Under the pieces are notes generated by a model. The model was not told where the DNA came from. It worked only from the letters and a program-made list of their open reading frames with translations, and made no database searches. A stretch of DNA of 64,000 bases from Chaetoderma sp. LZ-2023a (Eukaryota; Mollusca; Caudofoveata; Chaetodermatida; Chaetodermatidae). The translations under genes and the position numbers were made by a program. Below are positions 9,067-20,292 of the stretch, in pieces. The DNA lies in NCBI GenBank assembly GCA_034401795.1, contig CM067371.1, positions 80,106,402 through 80,170,401 on the forward strand, read 5' to 3'. Within the stretch, counting starts at the first letter, position 1, and each line of letters starts with the position of its first letter.

Positions 9067-11832
9067 ATGCCCACACCGTATAGTGAGCTTAGTTCTATAC
9101 CGTCTCCATTTAGCGACGACTCCCTCGATCAAGAATTAGTGTCATACGATGGATTCCCAGCTCACATGCTCACCGACTATGCCAAAAATTCACCCGCGAA
9201 CAGAGAGGGATAGGTTCCTCGAATGTTTCGCGGAAACAGGCGGCAGTGGGCTCGCGAGGGTCCGGGGACACATAAAATCGTTTTTATAGTGCAGAGGAGA
9301 TACTGAAGGCCTCCGTGTCTAACGAAGGATGAATTAAGATCCTACTGTGGTACCGTCTAGTCGGCGCCATGTTCGGGCTGCTGAGGCCTTGGTTCATCCT
9401 GTCTCGGTAAGTGGACATGCGTGGTACGTGGATGACAGTCCACACCCAGGGCGCATGTCTTTGCAGACTTCTGGGGTTGGTTTGTTGGAGATGCCCTGCA
9501 GGCAAGGCCGGGGAAAACGGTCAAAGTTCGGATTCTGTTGGCAGATAGGTACAGATCAGACCGTCGGTTGCACCTGAGCATGATCGCTATCGACTGGGTC
9601 GCTGGCCGGTCATTTTGATCATGTCAGTTCATCAACCCGTTACCGGTTATGAAGGCTCAATGTACAGTCAGGCCATGGCAAGCGTGTGTATTGCGAGTCA
9701 TGCCTCCTGTGATCAGAGGTCATGAAAAGTGATTCTTTGGAAAGCAGGAGGGTATGTGCGTGAGACGGTGTAACCTGTCACTTGCCGGATGCGTGGAGCA
9801 GTCTGGGGCCCATGTACCCGTGGAATGGATGACCTGTCTAGTACGATCTGCGCAGGGCCTCTCAGCTAAAATGACGTCAACGTACGACCTACGCGAGGGC
9901 TTTACCTGTGATGCATCTGGCGGGCATCGCCTCTGTGGTACGGTCCAGCTGGGCTGTGGCCCATGCCAAGATGACCTTAATTGGTGCCCGGTACTGTGTC
10001 CGCTCGGCTCGGGAGTCGTTAGTGTGCGCCTTGACTCTGTCCCGGATTATGTCCCCCTAACTTGGACAGGTCTTTATCTCAGGCATGTATGGAAAGGCAC
10101 CTAGCCTAGGCTGCATCCTGTGTGGGGAACTGGGCATCCGTCCACACCGGGAAGGTCAAAGGGTGTAATGCGGAATCAACAACCCCGCAACATAACCTGT
10201 TTTCGCCTGTCAGTGATGGCACCTTTTGGAATGCCTCACAGGCGGGAACAGAGTTTAGAACCATATCAGATGTCCGCGACAGGCCAACTCCATCAGGGCC
10301 GAATCGTGGACGATCATGACAAAGACCCGACAACAAGCATATACATAATCCTTCAGACTACTATAGTTCACCATTGTCATCTATGGAGACCATATGGCAG
10401 GGTGACAATCCATATTACAGACAACCTCCCACGCCGCCCCATTCAAACATAACCCTATACTCGCGGGGAACACCACAACATCTTTGGGAGGAATCGGCAA
10501 CACCTTTTCGCCGGTACATCAGTCATGCTACACACCACAACCGTCAGCCGACTGCACCACTGCCATATGAGGAATATCAGTCCTCACACCAAGAAGAACG
10601 TCCGTGTAATCTTCATAATATTCTGCCTCCCATCCATAGACCCATGCCGGTTTATGGTTCTACAATGGGCCGGATTCACTGGTTTGGAGTACACGCGTTA
10701 TCACTCCTCAGCATCGGCATCAACGGATAACACCAACATCACCGCCACCACCGCCCGCACAACGACCAGCCTCAGTCTCGCAGATACCACCACCACCCGG
10801 ATTTCAACCACTTCATTCTTCCCGTGGTCTTGGCCGAGTCATTCTCCCTCCCGAATTTAGCGGGGAGAATGACTGGACCAACTATAACATACAGTTCGAG
10901 ATAGTAAGTCGAACTAACCACTGGAACGATCAGCAAATGAGTGAATATCTCGCAGCAAAGCTTTCCGGAAAAGCTCTTCAAGTTCTTGCGGATCTCGGGA
11001 CTGACTACACACCCACCTACAGCCAATTGGAATGAGCATTAACTGAGCAATTTGGCGACCCAGCTCTCAGGGAAATGAGTCGTCTGCAACTCAAAAATCC
11101 CCGACGATGCGCGGGAGAAACTCTTCCAGAATTAGCTAGTAAAATTAGAAGGCTAGTCACCCACGCATATCCTAGCACCAACATAGAAGGTGTGATACAT
11201 CTGCATCTAGACACCTTCATCGATGCATTAAGTGGTGAACCCGCCCTGAAAGAAAAACTATTTCTTGGCGACCATGGGAGTTTGGCCCAATTAACAGCAA
11301 CCACAGTCCGAATAGAAAACTTTTTGGAGTGGGAAAAGAGTAGCCGACGCCAACTTCACTCTATCAACGAGGTAGAGGGTGCAGCTATCGCCACGCCCAC
11401 TAATGCTCCACACCCCCACACCCCCAGATCATCAACACCGACTGCACCAACATCACCGCAAACGAATGAACAAAATTCCAATAAGAATCAAGCGCCTGGA
11501 GGAAGGGTGCATGCCCATAGAGGAAGCTACAACGAGGCCCCCAGGTGCGGGAACCAGCGCAACAATAACACCAACGGCAACATGAAGGAGTGCATAGACG
11601 AGATCAACAAACAGATCTCTGCATTAACCAATTTAGTGACCACACTCAGCACGAACCTCGCCACCACTCACTTCAGGACAACGAACACCACCAATACCGC
11701 ACCGCCACCAAAACCTGTTTCGGATGTGGTCAGCCAGGCCATTTGAGGGAACGGTGTCCTAACCGACATCCTTCTACAATGCCTGCCCCCGATCGCAGCA
11801 CACCGCAACCAGAGAAGCCATCAAACTCTTAA
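9067..11832 (+). pseudogene. gag: Ty3/gypsy gag, broken and interrupted by an insert
   Basis: A plausible start is the ATG at 9067 (MPTPYSELSSIPSPF...), open until the insert near 9200. After the insert, frame 0 carries Pro/Tyr-rich Gag N-terminal sequence (about 10165-10730, one TGA at 10317). Frame 2 (about 10781-11700) carries the capsid, with PPEFSGENDWTNY, then ...GETLPELASKIRRLV and DTFIDALSG, a signature of metazoan gypsy capsids. A TGA at 11033 interrupts it. A further frameshift leads to a CX2CX4HX4C zinc knuckle at 11716-11757 (CFGCGQPGHLRERC). Gag would form the virus-like particle and bind RNA. At least two frameshifts, two stops and one insertion make this copy non-functional. 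Confidence 0.85.
9194..10168 (+). mobile_element. Structured ~0.97-kb insert, copy 1, inside gag
   Basis: Homologous to the insert at 14029-14905 and in the same orientation. Conserved blocks begin with GAGAGGGATAGG and end with CAAAGGGTGTA. The copy starts with a hairpin: 9194-9202 pairs with 9224-9233 (nine pairs, one bulge) around a loop almost identical to copy 2, although the stem sequence differs. Then comes a GNRA-capped hairpin (9248-9263, loop GCGA), a GTGGAC/GTCCAC stem (9411-9443) and a GACTGG/CCGGTC stem (9592-9611). It has no coding signature. The middle (about 9770-10100) differs from copy 2. Nature unknown: a mobile structured RNA, intron-like element or SINE-like element are possible. 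Confidence 0.65.
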
Positions 11833-11909
11833 GGGCACTGAAGGTAGAGCCACCTCAGCGCCCGTATTCGTTTCCCGGCTCAAATGCGGCCTTTGTAGAA
11901 CAACGTTCG

Positions 11910-13091
11910 GTGGCCAACTATTACCACCCAAATTCAGCTTTTACACCTACACCAAAACGCACTGCTTCACATATGTCGATGCCAACGATGCCTCCCACAT
12001 CCGCAGCATCACCACCCCCCTCTATCTCCGTACATAACACGCCTTCTTTCCTTTGTAAAACGGCAGTGGTAGGTTGTAGCACCTCCCCTGAAACAACGTT
12101 TTTGCAAGCACCATGTCCCGCCACCAAGACACAGAATTCTCGGTGTCCCTTGGTGGTATGCAAAACACCGCCCCACACAACATCATCTCCCACATCCACA
12201 GACAGCAGTGACTCGGGAGAAATGGTTCACTCCGCCTCTTGGATTCGCAACCGCCAATGTAAACGAGGAGAAGCACGTCCCTACCAGCGTCGCTATTTCT
12301 TCTGTGCTTCGCCAAAACATCCACTGAAGCATTGCAAGAAATGGCTCTCACAGGTGGAGCTTATCCTTCATCCGGCACGCACCGCTGTCTACACTAATAC
12401 TGCATACCCTGAAACAGCAACATCTCCATCATCATTGCTACCTCCAGCTCCGCCTTCACCGCAGCCCTCACAGCAGCGGCGGCAGCAGACTGGCCCCTTC
12501 CTCACTCAGCCATCCACCACATTAAAAGAAGCGATTCAGAAACAGTCCGATTACATACAGAATGATTCCGCTCCGACACCATTGTTGCAGACGGCATCAT
12601 TGGAAACTCTTCCACAGGTACACCGCAAAGTGATATACAAATGTGCCTGTCTGTTTAGCAGTGTTTCCACCAGTGCCACCGTTGACACTGGTGCTTCAAT
12701 CATGGTATTCAACAAGCGCTTATATGAGAGCATCCAACCTCATAAAAAGCCTCCCCTTAAACCTACAAACATTTACCTACAGACGGATACGGGAGCTGAT
12801 GTGTCCGTAGCCGGTGTAGTCAATTTAGTCATCCAAATAGAGGAGATGCAATTCATACAGCGAGTTGCCATTGCCTCTATTCATAATGATGCCCTCCTTG
12901 GCTCTGATTTCCTCAGTGCCAGCGAAGCCATCATACATTGCAAACAACAGGAACTCGACATACACGGCCGAAAAATACCTCTTGGACCGGCATCGTCATT
13001 ATATGACACGTGTGCTGTAATATTACCAAGTACAGCCACAGTTGAGTCGGGACAAGAACAAATCTTATGGGCCACCGCACCACAGTTATGA
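11910..13091 (+). pseudogene. pol: gypsy pol N-terminus: degraded zinc knuckle and aspartic protease
   Basis: A 393-codon open segment. A second zinc knuckle lies at 12294-12335 (YFFCASPKHPLKHC). It fits CX2CX4HX4C except that the first Cys is Tyr, which a single G-to-A change in TGT would explain. The retropepsin core follows: VDTGAS with the catalytic Asp at 12684-12686, and the ALLGSDFL block about 70 residues later, equivalent to the family's ILG-x-DFL. The protease would mature the Gag-Pol polyprotein. The segment ends at TGA (13089-13091), after which the same frame continues, so this is one stop in a longer frame. Confidence 0.85.
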
Positions 13092-15600
13092 AGCAGCACA
13101 CGCATCGCCATGCTGGAACCCGGCCCTGATTACATGATTGCCTCTCAATGCACAAGTCCCGGCATGATAGTAGACACTACTAATAAGGAATATATACCTT
13201 TTAGAGTGTTCAATGGTACCACAGACCCCATCACTCTGGAACCAGGAATACGCTGCGACCATTTAGTGGACATAATCTCATTGGAATCACCTACACCTAC
13301 CGACACACCACAGCATATGACTGATGATTTACCTGAACACTTACATGATTTATATCTACGTGCCACAGTTGCATTACAGCAATCACAGAAACATGAAATT
13401 CGGAAATTACTGTACAAATATCGCGATAGTTTTTCCTCCGGAGCCATGTATCTCGGAGAACTCATCTCGTACGACACTCCATCAACACAGGCAATAATCG
13501 CCCCATACATCAACCGGTACGATGCCTTCCCATTCATAAAGAAATGGAAGCACATCAACAAGTGAACGACATGCTGTGGACCAGTATTATTGAACCCTCA
13601 GCATCTCCATAGGCTAGCCCAATAGTACTAGCAGGCAAAAAGGAGGGAACCTTGCGGTTTTGTATTGACTACCGTCACCTTCATGATTTTAGCGTCAAGG
13701 ATGCTTATCCGTTACCTCGGATAGATCAGGCCCTGGATTCCTTGTCCGGAACCAAGTAGTTATGTACCCTTGACTTAGCTAGCGGTTACTGGCAAGTAGC
13801 CATGGATGAAGCTGCCATGGAAAAGACCGCATTCGTTTGTATGGATGGTCTTTTCCAATTCCGCAAGATGCCCTACAGATTGTGCAACACTCCCGGAACT
13901 TTTGAATGACTCATTGAGCAGGTATTAACCACCCTGCAATAGGAAATCTGTCTCTGTTACATTGATGACGTGATAGTCTTCGGACCAACGTTTGACCAAA
14001 CCTTAAATAATTTGGACACTGTGCTTTCCCGATACCAGAGAGGGATAGGCTCCTCGAAGGGGTGTCAGGAACAGGTGGCAGTGGGCTTGCAAGAGTCCGG
14101 AGGCACGTAAAATCAAAGCTATAGGGCTGGGGAGATACTGAAGGCCTCCGTGTCTAACGAAGGATGAATTAACATCCTACTGTTGTATTGTCTAGTCGGC
14201 GTATTGTTCAGGCTACTGAGATTTTTGGTTCATCCTGTCTCATCAAGTGGACATACGTGGTACGTGGATGACAATCCACACCCAGGGCAGTCTCGGCAAT
14301 TGCGTTGGGTTGTCCGGGCAAGGCCGACAAGGCAAGGCAAGGCCGGGGAAAACGGTCAAAGTTGTATTCTGTTGGCAGATAGGTACGGATCAGACCATCG
14401 GTTGCCCTGAGCATGAGCTCAGACGGTGATCGCTATCGACTGGGTCGCTGGCCAGTCATCTTGATCAAGTCAATACATCGGGTCAAGATGGCTTAATGTA
14501 CAGTCAGGCCATGGCAAGCATTCATATTGCGAGCTATGCCTCCCATTATCAGAGGTCATGAAAAGTGATTTTTTGGGAAGCGGGAGGGTATATGCGTGAG
14601 AGGGGCATCACATGGAAGATCGTGGACTATGTTCCTTAATCATGTTTCTTGGGCATGGTTGTCGATCTCATGTCTTTAATCATGTTTTTATGAGCCGGAG
14701 TCTCATGTAGGACTAGCTGTCATATGCCTTAATTTAGATTCTTATAGGCATAGTCCTTAATCTCACACGCATATGCGGGAACGGCACCTAGCCTCGGCTG
14801 CGTTCCAGCACGAGGTACTGGGCGACGTCCCGTGACGAAGACAGACCTCGCCAGAAAGGCCAAAGGGTGTATAGTATTAGGAAATTGGCCCCTAATACTA
14901 TTTAGCATCTGCACGGCCAATTTGAAACTTAAACCAAAGAAATGTCATCTCTTTAGACAGAGCGTTGAGTTCCTAGGACACATCATATCCGGTGATGGAG
15001 TGGCCACCCAGCCATCAAAAACTAAGGCAGTAGCGGAGTGGCCAATGCCCTCTTCAATCACAGAGACTGTTTTCTTGGCTTATGCCAGTACTATCGCCGT
15101 TATATCCGACATTTCAGTGAGATTGCTTCACACCTCTACAAGATCACTGAAAAAGATCGACCAGTGTGAAGGCTCCTTCAGGGCGCTGAAGGAACCTTTG
15201 ATGACCACCCCCATTCTTGCTCATCCTAATCCAAACCTCAATATCTTCTTAGAAACTGAGGCGTCAGCTTACGCTATCGGCGGGGTTCTATCGGAATGGA
15301 GCAGGTATCGAGTTATGGTTCGCGTACTCTGAATAAAACAGAGAGAAAATATGCAACCACCAAGCGAGAACTACTAGCGGTGGTACATATCGTCAAGTAT
15401 TATAAACACTTTCTGTACGGGTGCCCTTTTACACTCCGTACAGACCATGCCTCACTACGCTGGCTCAGGAATCCCTGCAGGCCCATAACTTCAACGTTGT
15501 TCACCGTCCCGGAAAATTGCATGGAAATGCCGACGCCCTCAGTAGAGTTGGCATGGAGGCTGAACATGAAGAGGCCGCCACCATGACACAGTCAACACAG
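13092..15600 (+). pseudogene. pol: gypsy pol: reverse transcriptase and RNase H, broken and interrupted
   Basis: The pre-RT linker (13110-13565) contains LPEHLHDLYLRA. After a frameshift near 13535 the RT reads RFCIDYRHLHDFSVKDAYPL, LDLASGYWQVAM and CYIDDVIVF (YIDD at 13958-13969). Four stops fall inside this RT: three TAG where the family usually has Trp, and one TGA where it usually has Arg. The RT is split by the insert at 14029-14905 and resumes at ANLKLKPKKC. RNase H follows, with ETEASAYAIGGVL (the usual catalytic Asp is Glu), TKRELLAVV and RTDHASLRWL, in two frames. It is dead as a coding unit but unmistakable as Ty3/gypsy. Confidence 0.93.
14029..14905 (+). mobile_element. Structured ~0.88-kb insert, copy 2, inside the RT coding region
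   Basis: It interrupts RT exactly between VLSR and the residues just before ANLKLKPKKC, so the host boundaries are well defined. The 5' hairpin pairs 14029-14036 with 14061-14069 (eight pairs including one wobble, one bulge) around the same loop as copy 1. The GNRA hairpin is at 14083-14098 (loop GCAA), the GACTGG/CCAGTC stem at 14438-14457, and a further eight-pair stem at 14457-14464/14483-14490. After the conserved end block comes a perfect 10-bp hairpin (14872-14881/14891-14900), which copy 1 lacks in that sequence. No clear target duplication is seen. A short tandem of TTAATCATG-like phrases fills its centre. Confidence 0.7.
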
Positions 15601-17032
15601 CCATCTCCGGAGTTCCCCGAATTGAGGTGCGCAGAGTGGAATCCGGAGAAAATCGCACACCACCAAACAACAGACGTGCAGACACGAAATATATGCGCGT
15701 GGATCCAGGAGGGGGTACGTCCTCCCAAGGAATCGGTAACACCACTATCCACCATGGAAAATTAGTATTACCAATGGTTCGAAGAAGGTCAATTAATAAA
15801 TAATGTTCTGTACATTAATAACCGTCTGGTAATCCCGGAAAGTTATCGGGATCTTATTTTAAAACAACTACATGATAACGCCAGGCATCTGGCCATGGAA
15901 AGGACTGTTGCCCGTATCAAATTGAGATTCCACTGGATCGGGATTCGCGATAGTGTCAAGGCATGGTTGCCAAATGTATCCCATGCCAAAGACGCGCTGT
16001 TGGCCAACACCACATCGCACCATCTCAAATTAAGATTGTTGGTGCACCATGGGAGCGAGTGGCTATCGACGTGCTCGAACCCTTGAATACGATGGATGAT
16101 GGAAATAAATACATCCTCGTATTACAAGACTACTTTACGAAGTGGGTAGAAGCATTTGGTTTGCCAAACCAAGAGTTATCCACCGTAGTGGAAGTCCTGG
16201 CAAGCAATGTGTTCTGCCGTTTTGGTATGCCTTATGAGTTGCACTCTGATCAAGGAAGTAATTTGGAGAGCCGGCTCATATCAGAGCTCTGCAAATTGTT
16301 CCATATCGTCAAAACAAGGACGACTACATACCACCCCAGAGTGACGGGATGGTAGAGAGATTCAACTGAACTCTCACGGAGATGCCTACAAAGGAAACAC
16401 GCCTTAATTGTAGAGATTGGGATCTATGGCTCCCATATGTACTCATGGCTTACCGCACTTCAGTACATTCCAGCACGGATTATAACACTGCTCGGTTAAT
16501 GTTAGGCCGTGAATTACCCTTACCCCTGGATCTGGTCAGGTCTCGGATACCAGGAGAGAAAAATTCACCATCTCTCTATGTTGAACTCTTGCGGCAGCAT
16601 ATAGAACAAGCCCATGAGTTAGTGAGAGAAACAATATCCACTGCACACCGGCGGCAAAAGATGTGGCATGACCGAATGGTTCATGGAGATCCTTATGAAA
16701 CAGGAAGGATGGTTTGGGTACACGATTCACGACGATCTGCAAACGTGCCAAGTAAACTGAGATACCAGTGGAAAGGCCCCTATGTGGTAGTAGGTAAGAC
16801 GTCGGACGTGACCTACCGTATCCGTGCTTCAGATGGCCTGAGCTCAGTCATCCACTTCGATCGGCTTAAACCATGTGTCAGTGACGACCCAGCACCAGAG
16901 CTTGGACTGTGCATTTCTCGTGACACGGGTACCCAGACAGATATTTCTATTGAAATTAGTGTTCCCATGGTTAGTGCAGAGCACCTCGGTGCCAGTTCAA
17001 CCCCCACTTCTACCAAGCCAGAATGCGGGTGA
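15600..17032 (+). pseudogene. pol: gypsy pol: integrase, broken
   Basis: Starts after the RNase H linker. The zinc-binding part shows HDNARH and, in another frame, CIPCQRR. The catalytic core has the first Asp in VAIDVLEPL, the second in HSDQGSNLES, and the Glu in MVERFN, reached through a frameshift near 16345. A TAG at about 15763 and a TGA right after MVERFN interrupt it. The C-terminal GPY/F module is clear (KLRYQWKGPYVVVG, then VIHFDRLKP). It would insert the cDNA. A DDE integrase is what makes this a gypsy element rather than a DIRS element, despite the inverted LTRs. Confidence 0.92.
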
Positions 17033-19370
17033 ACAAGCGGCTAATGCTGATGAGATACGTACTCGCCCTCTCCATCCTCAGCATGGATCTAATCGATCTG
17101 GGAAGCCGTATCTGAAGAACTTTGCGTTTGTTTTGTCCAAGGGACCAGATGGAAAAGCTGTTCCTCCGATCTCTTCGCATTCCCACCCACTTCATGCTAT
17201 GCCCCCCACCCCCATCGTTACCACAAGCGGAAGCTGAGGCTGACCCAAGCCATGCTTCCCGTGGGCTGGAACATATGATGAATAGCATGGAAGTGAAGAG
17301 GCTAGATGAAGCCTTGGCGTGTCTAGAACCGCAAAACCGTACAACAAGGGATACCCAACCAGCCCCCAAAATCGCCGGACCAATTCCCACCCAAGCGGGA
17401 CCCTTAACCATAACCGCACCACCACCCCAAATCCAACTGTCGTACCTTATCTATACATCAAGTTCAGACTTCACCGGCCCGGTCCATTTCACACTCCACT
17501 CGTCATCTGTTGACTGTCAATCTTCAGATATGAGAGAGACTGCTGCTACAGAGGATGTGGCATCCCGACCAACATTACACCCCACGGTGGGCAGAGAAAC
17601 AGCCCGTTCAGCAGACTCTCAGCTCGAATTTTCCCGGTGTCTAAAAACTATGACAGGACAACAACCGTCGTGTAACGGGAGATGACCACATCCCCCTGTC
17701 CAAAGGCCACCCCATCCATTCGGCCTACCATACTCCCCCGTGAGCAGTCAGGACATCACACCACAGACAGAACGTCATCACATACAGAACACACCTGCCC
17801 TCATGGCTGGATACGTCAATTCGTCATTGCGCGTACATCACATACATACTCGGTTATACTCAGCATAGCAGAGACATTCAACACCAGCAACAACATCATT
17901 TAGCAGCACCTACCGGTATTAATTAATTCCCGATAGAGACATAAAGATTCCCGCAACAGTTCCACCCACACAAGATGCGGGAGAAATAATATCTCCCGCA
18001 AACCCCCACCTCCCGCAATAACAACAAACTTGGCATTCACCAGCATGGAAAACTGGAATGCGCCCACTTCACTTTAACATTGGCATCATACAGCAGCCCG
18101 GACATCCCGACAACACCATTATCGTCAACAAGCAACAGCCAACAAATCTCCCGCACACACCTTCTTATCTAGTTACAGGAGAACTGATCATATGGGTATA
18201 AGGATTGGACTGCAGCCATCTACAGTACGCATCATGGAAGCAACGTTTGTCCAATGTTCCTCCCCTTCCCTTTCCCTTGACCTCGTACGGAGACAGCCAA
18301 AATCTACATACATCATAATCATATACACGTGATAACAGTCAATATTATTAAGAGAGCAAGATGCCCGCATTGTCGTCAGTCATGAGTAGGATTTTACTAC
18401 CGAAAAGTTGAATTCGATAATGGATTGATCAAAGTTACGGCCGCATCCGCCAGGCCATCTGAGCTCTAAAGTAACTCTGTCCCGCCCACAGGCTCGGCCA
18501 TTACAGAGCGAAACACCCTCAAGGTTCGATAAAGTTGACAACACGCCGCCTCCCCCATTCCTGCACCTGGCGTCCATAAAAACGTCACCTTCACTACAGC
18601 GCAAGTATCATCCACAGATAACCAGCCACGCGTATCAGATTCAAATCACCAACATGTCAGAAACATAGACACTCAGGTTGACTGTATTCACAATCTACAA
18701 ATGACGGCATTGTAAATTGTAACACTGTGTGCACCCACCTCCGAGTTGTACTGTAATTTAACTGTTATTAAATGGTATTAATGTGTCTGGTCTAGGCCGG
18801 TATGGAGCTAGTTCTACTCATAGAGGAGAATGCTTGGCAGCCCTCCCGCTCGGAAAACGCAGCTATCTTGTCGGGATCAGTAACTTTGATCTGCCGCCTG
18901 AATAGATCTGTTTAAACCACACATCAAATTACTTTACTGTTATATTTTTGATTAAGAACACAACTGCTCTACCGTGCTACACATCATTATTGCACGGGCT
19001 GGTAAAGCGGCATAAAAAATCTAACAGTAGAATTACAAGGAGAATTTCAAAAATTATCTTCTCTGCGTTTCAGTCCACAATCAACACGGATTGAGAACTA
19101 CCTTTACAGACAACTATAAGACCCATGTGTAAGAACCCGCGCAAAAATGGACAGTATTATAAAACGAAATCTTGGTATAACATATATATATTTACATATC
19201 TCGCATCTACAAAAGACTACACCTCAGCACCAATATCTCGGCCATCGCCGTAAATAGCACATATGTTTCCGATCAACCACGTGTTTCCAAGGGCCACGTG
19301 ACTTTTACTACTATTTTCAGTAAATTGGATCAAACGCCTTAAACCAAAGAGCCGCCCAAATACGCAACTA
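17033..19370 (+). other. Internal 3' region of the retroelement, no clear gene
   Basis: A Pro/Thr/Ser-rich open frame (17122-17685) may be a degraded Pol tail or a third ORF, but no envelope-type features are seen (no convincing signal peptide or membrane segment). From about 17940 to 18155 the motif TCCCGCA or its complement occurs five times. No polypurine tract next to a plus-oriented 3' LTR is present, and the expected 3' LTR is missing. Confidence 0.5.
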
Positions 19371-19630
19371 TGGTAGCTCGCCAGGTAGTGTCGGGCCGTT
19401 CCGGTGTATCAGGTCGACTCGCCGCGCCGCAATTGCACGACGAGTGATGACGCTGGTTAGCATCCGTTCTCGGGGTGACAGACCTTGTACGAGACTGCTC
19501 TGCGGGTAACAAAAACCAGCTCCTAAGGCCGGTGGAACTCAATCATTCCGGTGGGGCCGTGCGACCATTGTCGCGAACATTAAACACAACTGTCTCATCC
19601 CAAATTTGTGTCACCAGTATGCCTGTCCAT
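19371..19630 (-). pseudogene. Minus-strand counterpart of the LTR small ORF
   Basis: It begins with the same MDRHTGDTN (ATG at 19630). A 2-base deletion shifts the frame, after which STGLRS, ANQRHHSSC and ERPDTT are readable in the frame shared with 8763-9017. The frame stays open past the LTR end, to about 19339. Confidence 0.4.
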
Positions 19631-20286
19631 AGCAATTTCGTGATCTAAGGACTTACAAGATTTGATTTGGTGACCTAAAAAAATATAAGTCTATACAATG
19701 AGTTTACCTAAACAATTATAACTATGCTAGATAATACTACAATAAGAGCATACAAAAATACGAGACATAGAAACAGGTAGATGAACTTTTAAACATGGAG
19801 CTCCTGGAGGTACCACACAGACTCGTAGGTCCGCAGAAGTATCCCCGCAAGGGAGGCTCCCGCACACGAGACTCAACTACTTAATTTAATATAAGTTATT
19901 ATACCTCTAAGCTGAAAGGAGAAGGATATCTCGGACGAAAAGTTAGGTGCCTCACGCGGGCACTACTCCTAGTGCTAGTTTGGGTGAGGAGTATTATCCT
20001 GGCATGGACTGTCGTCGCTGAATCCTTGCGAGAGGTAAGTGCCTCGCGCGGGCCTCCGTCTCGGGAAGGTGTCGCCACTGCTTAAAGCAGGAGAAGAGTA
20101 GTGGGCAAAATGGGCCCACTCTAATATTTCAACCAAAAATGTTTAGGAAAGTAAAGACCATACCTAGTGAGATTATGACTATAGGGATGCGTGCTGTTTT
20201 ACGTGAAGACGGGGCGAGCGATTCCCGATGGATTCTCCCGTCACTGTCTTATGTAATTCTTAGTATGCTGAATTAGTAGTTGCCGC

Positions 20287-20292
20287 TTTATT
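20287..20292 (-). terminator. Candidate polyadenylation signal in the inverted LTR
   Basis: TTTATT on the plus strand, AATAAA on the minus strand, at the position matching 8100-8105. Confidence 0.4.

Noticed and set aside
9424-9450. WYVDD in a frame of insert 1 (and of insert 2) resembling an RT active site
   Set aside because: The context (HPGR/HPGQ and a GTGGAC stem) is not RT, neighbouring motifs are missing, and the sequence is better explained by a conserved hairpin.
12022-12351. Minus-strand ORFs opposite gag-pol
   Set aside because: Shadow frames of the recognised plus-strand protease region.
14029-14905. Helitron-like element because of a 3' hairpin
   Set aside because: No 5' TC or 3' CTRR at the ends, and the hairpin differs between the two copies.
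17122-17685. Envelope gene after integrase
   Set aside because: No convincing signal peptide, membrane segment or furin-like site; it reads as a Pro/Ser/Thr-rich degraded tail.
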